The translations under genes and the position numbers were made by a program. A stretch of DNA of 64,000 bases from Rhizobium chutanense (GTDB lineage Bacteria > Pseudomonadota > Alphaproteobacteria > Rhizobiales > Rhizobiaceae), in contig NZ_NWSV01000004.1 of the NCBI RefSeq assembly GCF_002531935.1, positions 310,001-374,000 of the forward strand, written 5' to 3'. Positions 26,292-34,403 of this stretch are shown here, piece after piece; positions within the stretch are counted from its first letter, which is position 1, and each line of letters opens with the position of its first letter. The notes below the pieces were generated by a model. That model ran no database searches and was not told the origin of the DNA. It was given only the letters and a program-made list of their open reading frames with translations.

Positions 26292-27847
26292 CCGAGCTTC
26301 TCGAGCACCTTGCCGGACGCACGGTCATCGTCGGCAGCGGCCTTGCCGGGCTGATGACCGCGCTGACACTGGCGCCGGAACCCTGCGTCATCGTCACCCG
26401 CGCCGCCCTCGGCGCGGAGACGTCGAGCGCCTGGGCACAAGGCGGCATTGCCGCCGGCATGGGCGCCGACGACAGCGCGGCGCTGCATCTGGCCGATACG
26501 CTTGCCGCCGGCGACGGCCTCTGCGATCCCGCAATCGCCGCCGGCATCGTTGCCGAAGCACCGGCGGCGATCGCCGCACTGGAGCAGGCCGGTGTGCGTT
26601 TCGACCGCAATGGCGCGGGCAAACTGTCGCTCGGGCTGGAGGCCGCTCACAGCCGCCGCCGTATCGTCCATGCCGAAGGCGACGGCTCGGGTGCGGCGAT
26701 CGTCGCCGCGCTGGTGCGGGCGGCCAAGCAAACGCCCGCCATATCCGTGCTCGAAGGTTTTGAGGCGCGGCGGATTCTGCTGGATGACGAGCGCATCGCC
26801 GGCCTGCTCTGCGCGACCCCGAGCGGCGGCGCCATTCTGCCGACCTCGAAGCTGGTGCTCGCCACCGGCGGCATCGGCGGGCTTTATGAGGCCACCACCA
26901 ATCCGATGGGCAATTTCGGCCAGGGGATCGCGCTTGCCGCAAGGGCCGGCGCCGATCTCGCCGATATGGAATTCGTGCAGTTCCATCCGACGGCGCTCGA
27001 TTCCCGCCGCAAACCCCTGGCGCTGGTCAGCGAGGCGGTGCGCGGCGAGGGGGCCTTGCTCATCAACGAACGCGGCGACCGGTTCATGGCCCGCATTCCA
27101 GGCGCCGAGCTTGCGCCGCGTGACGTGGTGGCGCGCGCCATCAGCGCCGAGATCGCCCGCGGCGGCCGGGTCTTCCTCGATGCCCGCGCGGCCCTCGGCA
27201 GCCGGTTTGCCACACGCTTTCCCGTCATCGCGGCCCTTTGCGGCGAGGCCGGCATCGACCCGGCGGCAGACCTCATTCCCGTGCGCCCGGCCGTTCACTA
27301 TCACATGGGCGGCGTTGCCACGGACGCGAATGGCCGCAGCTCGGTTCCCGGCCTCTGGGTCGTGGGCGAGGCGGCCTCGACCGGCCTGCACGGCGCCAAC
27401 CGGCTCGCCAGCAATTCGCTGCTGGAGGCGGCTGTCATGGGCATGCGGGCGGCGCGCGACATCTCGGCCATGCCGGCAGGCTCTGCCGGCGCCATCGTCG
27501 CCGAGAAGCTGCCGGCACCGGCCGATGCATCACTCGTCCGGCCGATCGTCTCGCGTCATCTCGGTGTGCTGCGCAACGCCGGTGCGCTGGAGGACGCGAT
27601 CGCCGCATTGCTGCCGCTTGCCGAAGGCAACGGCCCTGCCGCCGATCCGGCTATCGTGGCGCTCTCGATCGCCGTCTTTGCCAGCCTGCGGATGGAATCG
27701 CGCGGCGCCCATGCCCGCACCGATTTTCCGCTGAAGCTTGCCCAGGCGAACCGGCGGCAGATGCGCCTTTCCCAAGCGCTGGAGATCGCCCGCGCCACGG
27801 CGCCCTATGCCTTTGCCCCTCGCTACGCCCTTGCAAGGAGTGCCTGA
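26288..27847 (+). CDS. nadB: L-aspartate oxidase
   Basis: A 519-residue FAD enzyme oxidising L-aspartate to iminoaspartate. It has the dinucleotide motif ([17 protein letters not shown], about 12-28), [11 protein letters not shown], the succinate-dehydrogenase-like core ([38 protein letters not shown]) and [44 protein letters not shown]. It is coupled to nadA by a 4-nt overlap and followed 1 bp later by nadC. Confidence 0.96.
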   Translation: MTELLEHLAGRTVIVGSGLAGLMTALTLAPEPCVIVTRAALGAETSSAWAQGGIAAGMGADDSAALHLADTLAAGDGLCDPAIAAGIVAEAPAAIAALEQAGVRFDRNGAGKLSLGLEAAHSRRRIVHAEGDGSGAAIVAALVRAAKQTPAISVLEGFEARRILLDDERIAGLLCATPSGGAILPTSKLVLATGGIGGLYEATTNPMGNFGQGIALAARAGADLADMEFVQFHPTALDSRRKPLALVSEAVRGEGALLINERGDRFMARIPGAELAPRDVVARAISAEIARGGRVFLDARAALGSRFATRFPVIAALCGEAGIDPAADLIPVRPAVHYHMGGVATDANGRSSVPGLWVVGEAASTGLHGANRLASNSLLEAAVMGMRAARDISAMPAGSAGAIVAEKLPAPADASLVRPIVSRHLGVLRNAGALEDAIAALLPLAEGNGPAADPAIVALSIAVFASLRMESRGAHARTDFPLKLAQANRRQMRLSQALEIARATAPYAFAPRYALARSA

Positions 27848-27848
27848 T

Positions 27849-28715
27849 ATGAGCCTCGTTCCCCTTCCGCGCCTGATCGTCGAGCCGTTGGTACGGGCAG
27901 CCCTGCTCGAAGATCTCGGTCTTGCCGGCGATATCACCTCGGCATCGGTCATCCCTCACGATCATCGCTCAACGGTCATCATGGCCGCTCGCCAGCCGGG
28001 CGTGATCGCCGGCCTCGATGCCGCCGAACTCGCCTTCACCCTCGTCGATCCGGAGATCGTCCTGCGCCGCCATCTCCAGGATGGCGATGCGGTCAAGCCG
28101 GGCGACGTGATCGCCACCATCGAAGGTCCGTCGCGCGGCTTGCTCACCGCCGAGCGCACCGCGCTGAACTTCCTCGGCCATCTCTCCGGCATCGCCACCG
28201 TGACGGCGGAGATCGCCGCCACCATCCGCGGCACCAAGGCTAGCGTCGCCTGCACACGCAAGACGACGCCGGGGCTGCGGGCGCTGGAGAAATATGCGGT
28301 GCGGGCCGGCGGCGGCATGAACCACCGTTTTGCGCTGCATGACGCGGTGCTGATCAAGGACAATCACGTCGCCATCTCAGGCGGCGTCGCCGAGGCGATC
28401 CGCCGGGCGCGGGCCGGCATCGGCCATCTGGTGAAGATCGAGGTCGAAGTCGACACCCTCGATCAGTTGCGCGAAGCGATGGAGACCGGCGTCGATGCCG
28501 TGCTCCTCGACAATATGACGCCGGATCAGCTGCGCCAGGCCGTCGCCATCGTCGCCGGCCGGGCGATCACCGAGGCCTCCGGCCGTGTCACGCCGGCAAC
28601 GGCTGCCGCAATCGCCGCCTCCGGCGTCGACCTCATCTCCGTCGGCTGGCTGACGCACAGCGCGCCGGTGCTCGATATCGGGCTCGATTTCGTTGCGGCT
28701 GCGGCAACAGCTTGA
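27849..28715 (+). CDS. nadC: Nicotinate-nucleotide pyrophosphorylase (carboxylating)
   Basis: A 288-residue quinolinate phosphoribosyltransferase completing de novo synthesis of nicotinate mononucleotide. Motifs are LLEDLGLAGDITSASVIP, GLLTAERTALNFLGHLSGIAT, CTRKTTPGLRALEKYAVRAGGGMNHRFALHDAVLIKDNH and EVEVDTLDQLREAMETGVDAVLLDNM. ATG 27849 is 1 bp after nadB; the frame remains open upstream inside nadB. It is the last gene of the nad operon. Confidence 0.96.
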   Translation: MSLVPLPRLIVEPLVRAALLEDLGLAGDITSASVIPHDHRSTVIMAARQPGVIAGLDAAELAFTLVDPEIVLRRHLQDGDAVKPGDVIATIEGPSRGLLTAERTALNFLGHLSGIATVTAEIAATIRGTKASVACTRKTTPGLRALEKYAVRAGGGMNHRFALHDAVLIKDNHVAISGGVAEAIRRARAGIGHLVKIEVEVDTLDQLREAMETGVDAVLLDNMTPDQLRQAVAIVAGRAITEASGRVTPATAAAIAASGVDLISVGWLTHSAPVLDIGLDFVAAAATA

Positions 28716-28924
28716 ACAACGTGCCGAATTGGGACGCAAAAACACCTGCCATGAAAGTGTCGGCCAAGCATCTTCTCGGCGAGCGACGTGCAAAAATGCA
28801 AATAATCGCTGAAATTTCTTCTTTTTATAGCAAAGGCCGCTATGCGCGGCGGCTTTATAGCTTTAACATGATTTCTTGACCGCCGGTGCGTTTACGCGCC
28901 TTGGCTTCAGGGGTGAGAACCGAG
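28716..28924. other. Gap between nadC and the SARP-type regulator
   Basis: 209 bp without a gene. An imperfect stem, AAAGGCCGC (28832-28840) with GCGGCGGCTTT (28846-28856), in an AT-rich setting may end nadC transcription but has no long T run. The regulator promoter must lie downstream of this, but no convincing -35/-10 pair or copy of the TAACG repeats seen at 30.9 and 33.2 kb was found. Confidence 0.4.
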
Positions 28925-30877
28925 ATGCAACGGACATCCGGGCAAAAGTCGACGAACAGGCTGTGCCTGCTCGGAAGACCGCGATTGCTGGCGGCGGGGA
29001 AGGAACTCCCCTTGCCGGAGAAGTCTTATTTTCTCCTCGCCATGCTCGCCGCCGAAGCCGATCTCGAACTCGACCGCGAAACCGTCAGGCGGCAGCTCTG
29101 GCAATCGGAACTGCCGGAAAAACGGGCCGGCAGCCTGCGCCAGCTCCTGGCGCGCATCGAACAGAGCATTCCCGCCGGTCTTCCGCCGCTGCTGGCCGCG
29201 ACCCGAACCCATATCGGGCTTGCCGACGGCTGGGAGGTCGATGTCCATATCCTGAAGCAGAAAGGGCCGCTTGCCCCCGAAGACAGCGATATGCTGAACG
29301 GCGAGTTGCTCGAAGGCGCCAAATCGCCGACCCAGGGCGCCGAGGACTGGCTGACGTTCGAGCGCCAGCGTATCGATGAATTGCGCTCAGCCCATCTCAC
29401 CCGGCTGATTGAAACGTCGGAAGACAGATCGGAAGACGAGCAGGTGGCGCTGGCCCGACGCCTGCTGCAGCTCGACCCCGCCAATGAGACGGCCTATCGC
29501 GCCCTGATGCGCACCTATATCAGGCTGAACGATCCGGCCGCCGCTCGTCAGGCCTATCTGAAGTGCAAGAGCCAGCTGAAGGACGACTTCGACACCGAGC
29601 CGGAGGAAAGCACCACAGCGCTTGCCCGCGAACTCGGCCTGATCCCTGCAGCACAAGTTACCGCGCCGGAGCGCCCGCCGGCATCAGGCATATCGGCCGA
29701 TCTGCTCGGCCAGCCGCGCATCATCATCCTGCCGCCGGAAAGCATCTTCACCGATCCGCTGATGGAGCGCGTCGGCCGAGCGCTTCTCGAAGACGTCACC
29801 ATCGGCCTCAGCCAGCAGCGCGGTTTCAAGGTGATTGCGGCCCATACCAGCCTGGAGATCCTCAGCCGCTCGATCGATCCGTCCCGTGCCGTGCCCGGCC
29901 CGCTCGACCTCAGCTTCGACTATGCGGTCTACGTCACCATCCAGGGCCGCGACGAGGATGTCTTTGCCACCTGCCGGCTGACACGGACGACGACCTCGGA
30001 GGTGATCTGGGCACTGGAACTGCCGCTGGTCATGCAGAAGATCAGCGAATCCTTCGCGCATCTGACGCGGCGGATCGTCTCCTCGCTCGCCGACACGATC
30101 GAGCGCCACGAACTGGCGATGCCGATCGGCGACGCGCCGGCCTCTGCCTACCGCCTTTACCTGGAAGGCAAGCGGCTGATCGCCCAGACCGACCTGCAGC
30201 ATCTGCGCCAGGCGCGCAAATGGTTCAAATCCTCGCTCAATCGTTATGAGCATTTCTCGGCCGCCCATGCCGGCGTGTCGCGCGCGCTCGGCATGGAATG
30301 GCTGATCCGCGGCATGCGGGACAAGGAACTGCTCGATGAGGCGAACGGTGCTGCGCGGCTGGCGCAGCAGTCCGATCCCAATAGCGGCCGGGCCTACCGC
30401 GAGCTTGGCTTCGTGGCGCTGTATCGCCGCCGCTTCGACGAAAGCCTGGAATATTTCCAGCAGGCCCAGGATCTCAATCCCAACGATGCCGACATCCTTG
30501 CTGATTTCGCCGACGCGCTTTCCCATGACGGCGATTTCGACCGGGCGCTGGAGCTCAGCCGCGCCGCTTTTAAACTCAATCCGCTGCCGCCGGACTATTA
30601 TTACTGGAACCTCGGCGGCATCCACTTCATGCGTGAAGAGTATGAAAAGGCGATCGACGCGCTGGAGCCGGTAAAGGCGAAACAGGCGACGGCGCGTCTG
30701 CTGGCCGCCTCGCATGCCATGGCAGGCGATACGGCCAAAGCCGGGAATTATGCCAGGACGGTTCTGGAAAACTTCCCGGATTTCCGCAGCGAGGATATCC
30801 GTCACTTCGTCCCCGATCGCGATCCTGCCTTTACCGAACCGCTGATAAAAGGCCTGCAACTGGCCGGTCTTCCCTGA
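28925..30877 (+). CDS. SARP-type (BTAD) transcriptional activator with C-terminal TPR repeats
   Basis: A 650-residue protein. Residues about 10-100 (LCLLGRPRLLAAGKELPLPEKSYFLLAMLA... LDRETVRRQLWQ... SLRQLLARI) form the SARP winged-helix region. The bacterial transcriptional activator domain follows (about 110-245: EDWLTFERQRIDELRSAHLTRLIE... LLQLDPANETAYRALMRTYIRLNDPAAARQAYLKCKSQL). A middle domain (about 260-410) resembles that of adenylate-cyclase-type TPR regulators, and several TPRs fill about 425-640 (YRELGFVALYRRRFDESLEYFQQAQDLNPNDADILADFADALSHDGDFDRAL). No membrane segment. ATG 28925 is chosen over the 28886 codon. It lies just upstream of the peptide/YcaO/TfuA genes, whose promoters carry SARP-like direct repeats. 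Confidence 0.8.
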   Translation: MQRTSGQKSTNRLCLLGRPRLLAAGKELPLPEKSYFLLAMLAAEADLELDRETVRRQLWQSELPEKRAGSLRQLLARIEQSIPAGLPPLLAATRTHIGLADGWEVDVHILKQKGPLAPEDSDMLNGELLEGAKSPTQGAEDWLTFERQRIDELRSAHLTRLIETSEDRSEDEQVALARRLLQLDPANETAYRALMRTYIRLNDPAAARQAYLKCKSQLKDDFDTEPEESTTALARELGLIPAAQVTAPERPPASGISADLLGQPRIIILPPESIFTDPLMERVGRALLEDVTIGLSQQRGFKVIAAHTSLEILSRSIDPSRAVPGPLDLSFDYAVYVTIQGRDEDVFATCRLTRTTTSEVIWALELPLVMQKISESFAHLTRRIVSSLADTIERHELAMPIGDAPASAYRLYLEGKRLIAQTDLQHLRQARKWFKSSLNRYEHFSAAHAGVSRALGMEWLIRGMRDKELLDEANGAARLAQQSDPNSGRAYRELGFVALYRRRFDESLEYFQQAQDLNPNDADILADFADALSHDGDFDRALELSRAAFKLNPLPPDYYYWNLGGIHFMREEYEKAIDALEPVKAKQATARLLAASHAMAGDTAKAGNYARTVLENFPDFRSEDIRHFVPDRDPAFTEPLIKGLQLAGLP

Positions 30878-30890
30878 TTGCATCGCCTTT

Positions 30891-30918
30891 TAACGAAGCC
30901 TGTAACGCTTAAATGACG
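30891..30918 (+). promoter_or_regulatory. SARP-like direct repeats upstream of the precursor peptide gene
   Basis: TAACG (30891-30895), TAACG (30903-30907) and TGACG (30914-30918) are spaced 12 and 11 bp apart, about 66 bp before the peptide ATG. The 20-bp core starting at 30899 matches, at 18 of 20 positions, the core at 33227-33246. SARP regulators bind short direct repeats at 11-bp spacing, and a SARP-type gene is directly upstream. Confidence 0.62.
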
Positions 30919-30983
30919 CAGGCAATGTTTCCTTCCGATGGTTAACGGCAGCAAGGCGCTGCCCAATCAATCGGAGATGGATC

Positions 30984-31127
30984 ATGAAGACGAATGCTGA
31001 AACTGCCGCAGTTCAGACCCAGTCCCTGCGCTTCTCTGCAGCTGCCAAGGCAGCCATGAAACAGGACGAACTCAACATTTCCGCCAATGCGCTCGAGAGC
31101 CTGACGCACGCGCTGAGGTTCCGCTAA
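30984..31127 (+). CDS. Candidate RiPP precursor peptide (47 aa)
   Basis: A 47-residue ORF, MKTNAETAAVQTQSLRFSAA then KAAMKQDELNIS to the end SLTHALRFR. The ribosome-binding site GGAG is seven bases before ATG, and the stop is 13 bp before the YcaO gene. It has a hydrophilic N-terminus, an Ala/Lys-rich helix in the middle and a short C-terminal segment with Ser39, Thr41 and His42. There is no Cys. LRF occurs twice (15-17 and 44-46). Position and size are those of a substrate for the YcaO/TfuA pair. I know no matching family. It could instead be a small regulatory protein, but immediate coupling to ycaO-tfuA favours a precursor. Confidence 0.7.
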   Translation: MKTNAETAAVQTQSLRFSAAAKAAMKQDELNISANALESLTHALRFR

Positions 31128-31140
31128 GGGCGAGATCGGT

Positions 31141-32505
31141 ATGTCCGCTTTCACCGGCCCAGAGCAATTCCAGCAAAAGTGTGCAGCGGTTTTGCGTCCG
31201 GAATTGCGTGAAAACCAAGAGAGAGAGCATTTTCGCGATTCGAGGAAAAACGAGGATGCTCTTGAAACGCTTGCCGGTGATCTCGAACGGTCATCGGCCG
31301 GCGTCAGCGATTATCATGACCGCGCCGTCACGCCGGCTCAGACGCTTGCCGCCATCAGGCCGCATCTGCGCGAATTCGGCATCACCCGCGTCGGCCTGCT
31401 GACCGCGCTCGACGTCCTGAACATTCCCGTCGCCTTCGCCACGCGGCCGAATAGCCATACGCTCTCGGTCTTTCAGGGCAAGGGGATCGACAATGACGCC
31501 GCCATGACCTCGGCCGCCATGGAAGCGATCGAGACGCGGATCGCCGAAATTCCACCCGCCGACCTGACGCAGGCGACGGTCGAAAGCATGCGGGCGGCAC
31601 ATGCCGCCATGATCGATCTCGACAATGTCGCGCGCTGCGCACCCGACGAGATCGGCAGCGGCCCCATCCCCTGGTGCTCCGGGCTCGACATCCTGTCCGG
31701 CAGCCGCGTTTTCGTGCCCTGGTGGCTCGTCGGCCTCGACCACCGCGGCGACCGGCCGCCAGGCTTCGAGCAGTCGAGCGATGGGCTCGCCTCCGGCAAC
31801 ACGCCGTCAGAAGCGGTGCTGCACGGGCTTTGCGAGTTGGTGGAGCGCGACGCCTGGGCTCTGGCCCAGCTGAAATCGCCGCAGCGCCTGAAAGACAGCC
31901 GGATCGACCCCGCCTCTTTCGGCGATGCGGTCATCGACATCATGACCGATCGGATCGCGCGCGCCGGCATGCGGCTGCTGCTGCTCGATATGACCACCGA
32001 TATCGGCGTTCCCGCTTTTCTCGCTGTCATCATGCCCGGCAATCTTTCCGACCGCGTCGATGCGCGCTGGGCCCATGTCTGCGGCGGCTGCGGCTGCCAC
32101 CCCGACCCCGTGCGCGCCGCGCTGCGCGCCATCACCGAAGCGGCACAGAGCCGGCTGACCGCGATTGCCGGCAGCCGCGACGATTTCTCGCCGCGCATCT
32201 ATCGGCGGCTCGACCGGAGTGCGGCGATGCAGCAGGTGGTCGAGCTCTGCGAGGGCGACGGCCGGATGCGCGCCTTCCAGCCCCGTCAGGGCAGAGCTGC
32301 GACGATCCAGGCAACCATCGGCCAGATTGCCGGGCGGCTGGCGGCAGCAGGCATCGAGCAGATCGTCGTCGTGCCCTTTGCGCACCGGGCTCTGCCGGTC
32401 TCCGTCGTCAGGGTCATCGTGCCGGGCCTGGAGGTCGATATATCGGGCCAGTACGTCCAGCTCGGCCTGCGCGCGGTCAATACCATCAGAGGAGCCCAAT
32501 CATGA
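31141..32505 (+). CDS. YcaO-domain ATP-dependent peptide backbone-modifying enzyme
   Basis: A 454-residue YcaO protein. The ATP/Mg-binding motifs are intact: S124-x3-E128-x2-E131 (SAAMEAIETR), E232-L-V-E235-R (CELVERD) and E333-A-A-Q336-S-R338 (ITEAAQSR), plus the C-terminal VSVVRVIVPGLE strand. A cysteine-rich turn, CGGCGCH (314-320), is present. The C-terminus does not end in the PxPxP of azoline synthetases. YcaO enzymes activate peptide amides for azoline formation or, with TfuA, for thioamide formation. It overlaps tfuA by 4 nt (ATGA). Confidence 0.92.
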   Translation: MSAFTGPEQFQQKCAAVLRPELRENQEREHFRDSRKNEDALETLAGDLERSSAGVSDYHDRAVTPAQTLAAIRPHLREFGITRVGLLTALDVLNIPVAFATRPNSHTLSVFQGKGIDNDAAMTSAAMEAIETRIAEIPPADLTQATVESMRAAHAAMIDLDNVARCAPDEIGSGPIPWCSGLDILSGSRVFVPWWLVGLDHRGDRPPGFEQSSDGLASGNTPSEAVLHGLCELVERDAWALAQLKSPQRLKDSRIDPASFGDAVIDIMTDRIARAGMRLLLLDMTTDIGVPAFLAVIMPGNLSDRVDARWAHVCGGCGCHPDPVRAALRAITEAAQSRLTAIAGSRDDFSPRIYRRLDRSAAMQQVVELCEGDGRMRAFQPRQGRAATIQATIGQIAGRLAAAGIEQIVVVPFAHRALPVSVVRVIVPGLEVDISGQYVQLGLRAVNTIRGAQS

Positions 32506-33245
32506 AGGTGCTGTTCGTCGGTCCGAGCCTTGGCAGCGATCTCGCCGCGGCGAGAGCCATGTCCCCCCGCATCGATTTCCGGCCGCCGGCCGCCTGCGGC
32601 GATATCCTGAAAGCCGTTCACGATGGCGCCACCGCCATCGGCCTCGTCGACGGCTATTTCGGCGATCTGCCGTCGGTCTGGCACAAGGAAATTCTTTTCG
32701 CCCTCGACCATAATGTCGCCGTTGCCGGCGGCGCCAGCATGGGCGCGTTGCGGGCAGCCGAATGCGCGCCTTTCGGCATGGTCGGGATCGGTTCGATCTT
32801 CGAGGATTACGAGGCCGGACGGCTGCTCGACGACGAGGCCGTCGCTCTGGTGCATGCGCCGCAGGCGCTCGGCTGGCTGCCGCTTTCGGTGCCCTGGGTC
32901 GATTTCGAGCCGACGATCGATGCGCTTCTTGCCGGCGGCGAGATCTCGCCCGGCGAGCGCAAGAAACTGCTGTTGGCCGGACGTTTCCTGCATTTCTCCG
33001 AACGCACCTATGCCAAGGTCGTCGACGAGTGCCATTTCCGCAAGCCGCGCCGCGACACCATCCTCGCTGCCATCCGCGGCAATCGCGTCGAGCGCAAGCG
33101 AAACGACGCCCGGCTGGTGCTGGAATGGCTGCGCCGGGACGAATTCCTGCCCGTCGACCGTGACTGGCACTTTGCCGCCACCTCGCATTGGCAGCTTCTG
33201 CACGCCGAAGTCACGCGCAATAAGGTTCCTGTAACGCTTGAATAA
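32502..33245 (+). CDS. TfuA-like protein, partner of YcaO
   Basis: A 247-residue protein with the TfuA core: MKVLFVGPSLGSDLA, IGLVDGYFGDLPSVWHKEILFAL, then GASMGALRAAE (77-87) followed by FGMVGIGSIFEDYEAGRLLDDEAVALVHAP. TfuA was first seen at the trifolitoxin locus of R. leguminosarum bv. trifolii, and in other systems it supplies sulfur for YcaO-dependent peptide thioamidation. It is coupled to the YcaO gene by a 4-nt overlap. Its last codons contain the second set of SARP-like repeats. There is no membrane segment. Confidence 0.92.
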   Translation: MKVLFVGPSLGSDLAAARAMSPRIDFRPPAACGDILKAVHDGATAIGLVDGYFGDLPSVWHKEILFALDHNVAVAGGASMGALRAAECAPFGMVGIGSIFEDYEAGRLLDDEAVALVHAPQALGWLPLSVPWVDFEPTIDALLAGGEISPGERKKLLLAGRFLHFSERTYAKVVDECHFRKPRRDTILAAIRGNRVERKRNDARLVLEWLRRDEFLPVDRDWHFAATSHWQLLHAEVTRNKVPVTLE

Positions 33246-33247
33246 CG
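33221..33247 (+). promoter_or_regulatory. SARP-like direct repeats upstream of the 88-aa gene
   Basis: TAAGG (33221-33225), TAACG (33232-33236) and TAACG (33243-33247) lie at exact 11-bp spacing, overlapping the end of tfuA. The core CCTGTAACGCTTRAATRACG is shared with 30899-30918, although one copy is coding and the other is not, so the match is unlikely to come from common protein sequence. The 88-aa gene starts about 60 bp later. Confidence 0.62.
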
Positions 33248-33309
33248 GTCGCGGCGGAAGATGCAGTGGTGATGGAATCTTAGGTTTCGCGACCAAAGGG
33301 GCGGGAACG

Positions 33310-33576
33310 ATGTTTGAACAACACAACGAGCCTACGGGCAGCGAATACGCAAGGATCTTCCGGCTGCTGTCGGCAGCCAAGGAGGAGGCTGAAAAGCTTC
33401 AGCTGCGTAATCTGATGCACCTGACGAACATGGCGCTGCTGCAGGTCGTCATCGATTGGGACGGCATAGATCCCGACAGGGAGCTAGACGTCAATCTCGA
33501 GAAGCTGCTCGGCAGCAAGGCCAAGATCGCAATGAAGGATGCCAGCGAGAATCTGATCCTGATCAATCCCCATTGA
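33310..33576 (+). CDS. Small helical protein of unknown function linked to the YcaO/TfuA locus
   Basis: An 88-residue soluble, mostly helical protein (MFEQHNEPTGSEYARIFRLLSAAKEEAEKLQLRNLMHLTNMALLQVVIDWDG...). ATG 33310 has a weak G-rich ribosome-binding site. It starts 64 bp after tfuA with its own SARP-like repeats upstream. Its last residues (LILINPH) are encoded by the first units of the GATC-rich repeat array, so the C-terminus may have been extended by repeat growth. No family is recognised; it could be an immunity, carrier or regulatory component. Confidence 0.6.
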   Translation: MFEQHNEPTGSEYARIFRLLSAAKEEAEKLQLRNLMHLTNMALLQVVIDWDGIDPDRELDVNLEKLLGSKAKIAMKDASENLILINPH

Positions 33577-33774
33577 TCCCGGATCAATCCTGATTGATCC
33601 CGATCGACCCCGTTGATCTCAATCGATTCCCATCGATCCCGATCAATCTCACTTGATCCTGATCGGTCCCCATCGACGGCAAATTGATCCGATCAAGGAC
33701 AGTTGATCCTGATCGATTGCTGTTATCCTGATTGATCCCGTTCGCCAGTGATCCTCATGCGGTCCGTTAGGATC
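33555..33774. repeat. GATC-rich degenerate 20-bp tandem array
   Basis: About 220 bp containing 18 GATC sites, with one series at 33555, 33575, 33596, 33615, 33635, 33655 (period about 20 bp) and an interleaved series 6-7 bp later (33561, 33582, 33602, 33641, 33661). Each unit approximates TTGATC-3 bp-GATCAA, a palindrome. It overlaps the 3' end of the 88-aa gene and lies between two convergent genes. It has no CRISPR-like spacers. It could be a regulator- or methylation-binding array, a terminator, or a recently grown repeat. Confidence 0.85.
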
Positions 33775-33792
33775 GCGTGAAGGCCTGCCGGT

Positions 33793-34197
33793 CTATTCGG
33801 CGGCGTCCGCTTCCAGCTGCTCGGTATGAGCGATCGCCTGGACGAGCTTCAAGATCTTCTTGCGAAGCGCTTCGTTCTTGATCGAGAAGAACGCCGCATT
33901 GAGAAGCACGCCTTCGCGCGAAATCACGAATTCCTCGCTGGGGGCCGGGTTGTCGTTGGCAGTATCCGGCGCGGCCATGTCGTCGAAAAACGTCCTGACG
34001 TCGACCTTCAGAGCGCCGGCGATTTCCACCAGCATGCTTGCGGAAACGCGGTTGGAGCCCTTTTCGTATTTCTGGATCTGCTGGAACGTTACGCCGACGC
34101 GATCTCCGAGTTCCGTCTGCGAGACCTTCCTCAGCAGACGCTGTATACGGATCGTCTTTCCGACGTGGACATCCACTGCATGTGGTTCTTCTTTCAT
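33793..34197 (-). CDS. XRE/Cro-type transcriptional regulator
   Basis: A 134-residue protein with an N-terminal HTH (about 10-70: VGKTIRIQRLLRKVSQTELGDRVGVTFQQIQKYEKGSNRVSASMLVEIAGALKVDVRTFF) and a short C-terminal helical domain, typical of the abundant rhizobial XRE regulators. ATG 34197 is preceded by AGGAGGG, which fixes the start; the frame is open to 34308. It ends 19 bp from the last GATC of the array, convergent with the 88-aa gene. Its target is unknown. Confidence 0.88.
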   Translation of the reverse strand: MKEEPHAVDVHVGKTIRIQRLLRKVSQTELGDRVGVTFQQIQKYEKGSNRVSASMLVEIAGALKVDVRTFFDDMAAPDTANDNPAPSEEFVISREGVLLNAAFFSIKNEALRKKILKLVQAIAHTEQLEADAAE

Positions 34198-34403
34198 TTG
34201 TTTCCCTCCTGAGGACACCGGATATGAAGTTATTCGCCAAATCCGTATCTGACAACTTTTACCTGAGATGACGAAAGCTAGCAATTGTCCGGTGGTAAGT
34301 CGTCCCAAACCGAAACACTTGCGTTACTTCATCCTTACCCAAGCAAAAGACATGCCAAAGTAGCACTTTTGCAAGTCACAGCACATCACAGGATTTCGCG
34401 ACC

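Noticed and set aside
26048..27391. 447-codon minus-strand frame over nadB
   Set aside because: Shadow of the well-supported nadA-nadB coding sequence.
33555..33774. Possible CRISPR array
   Set aside because: The repeats are degenerate, contiguous and have no unique spacers; no cas genes are present.
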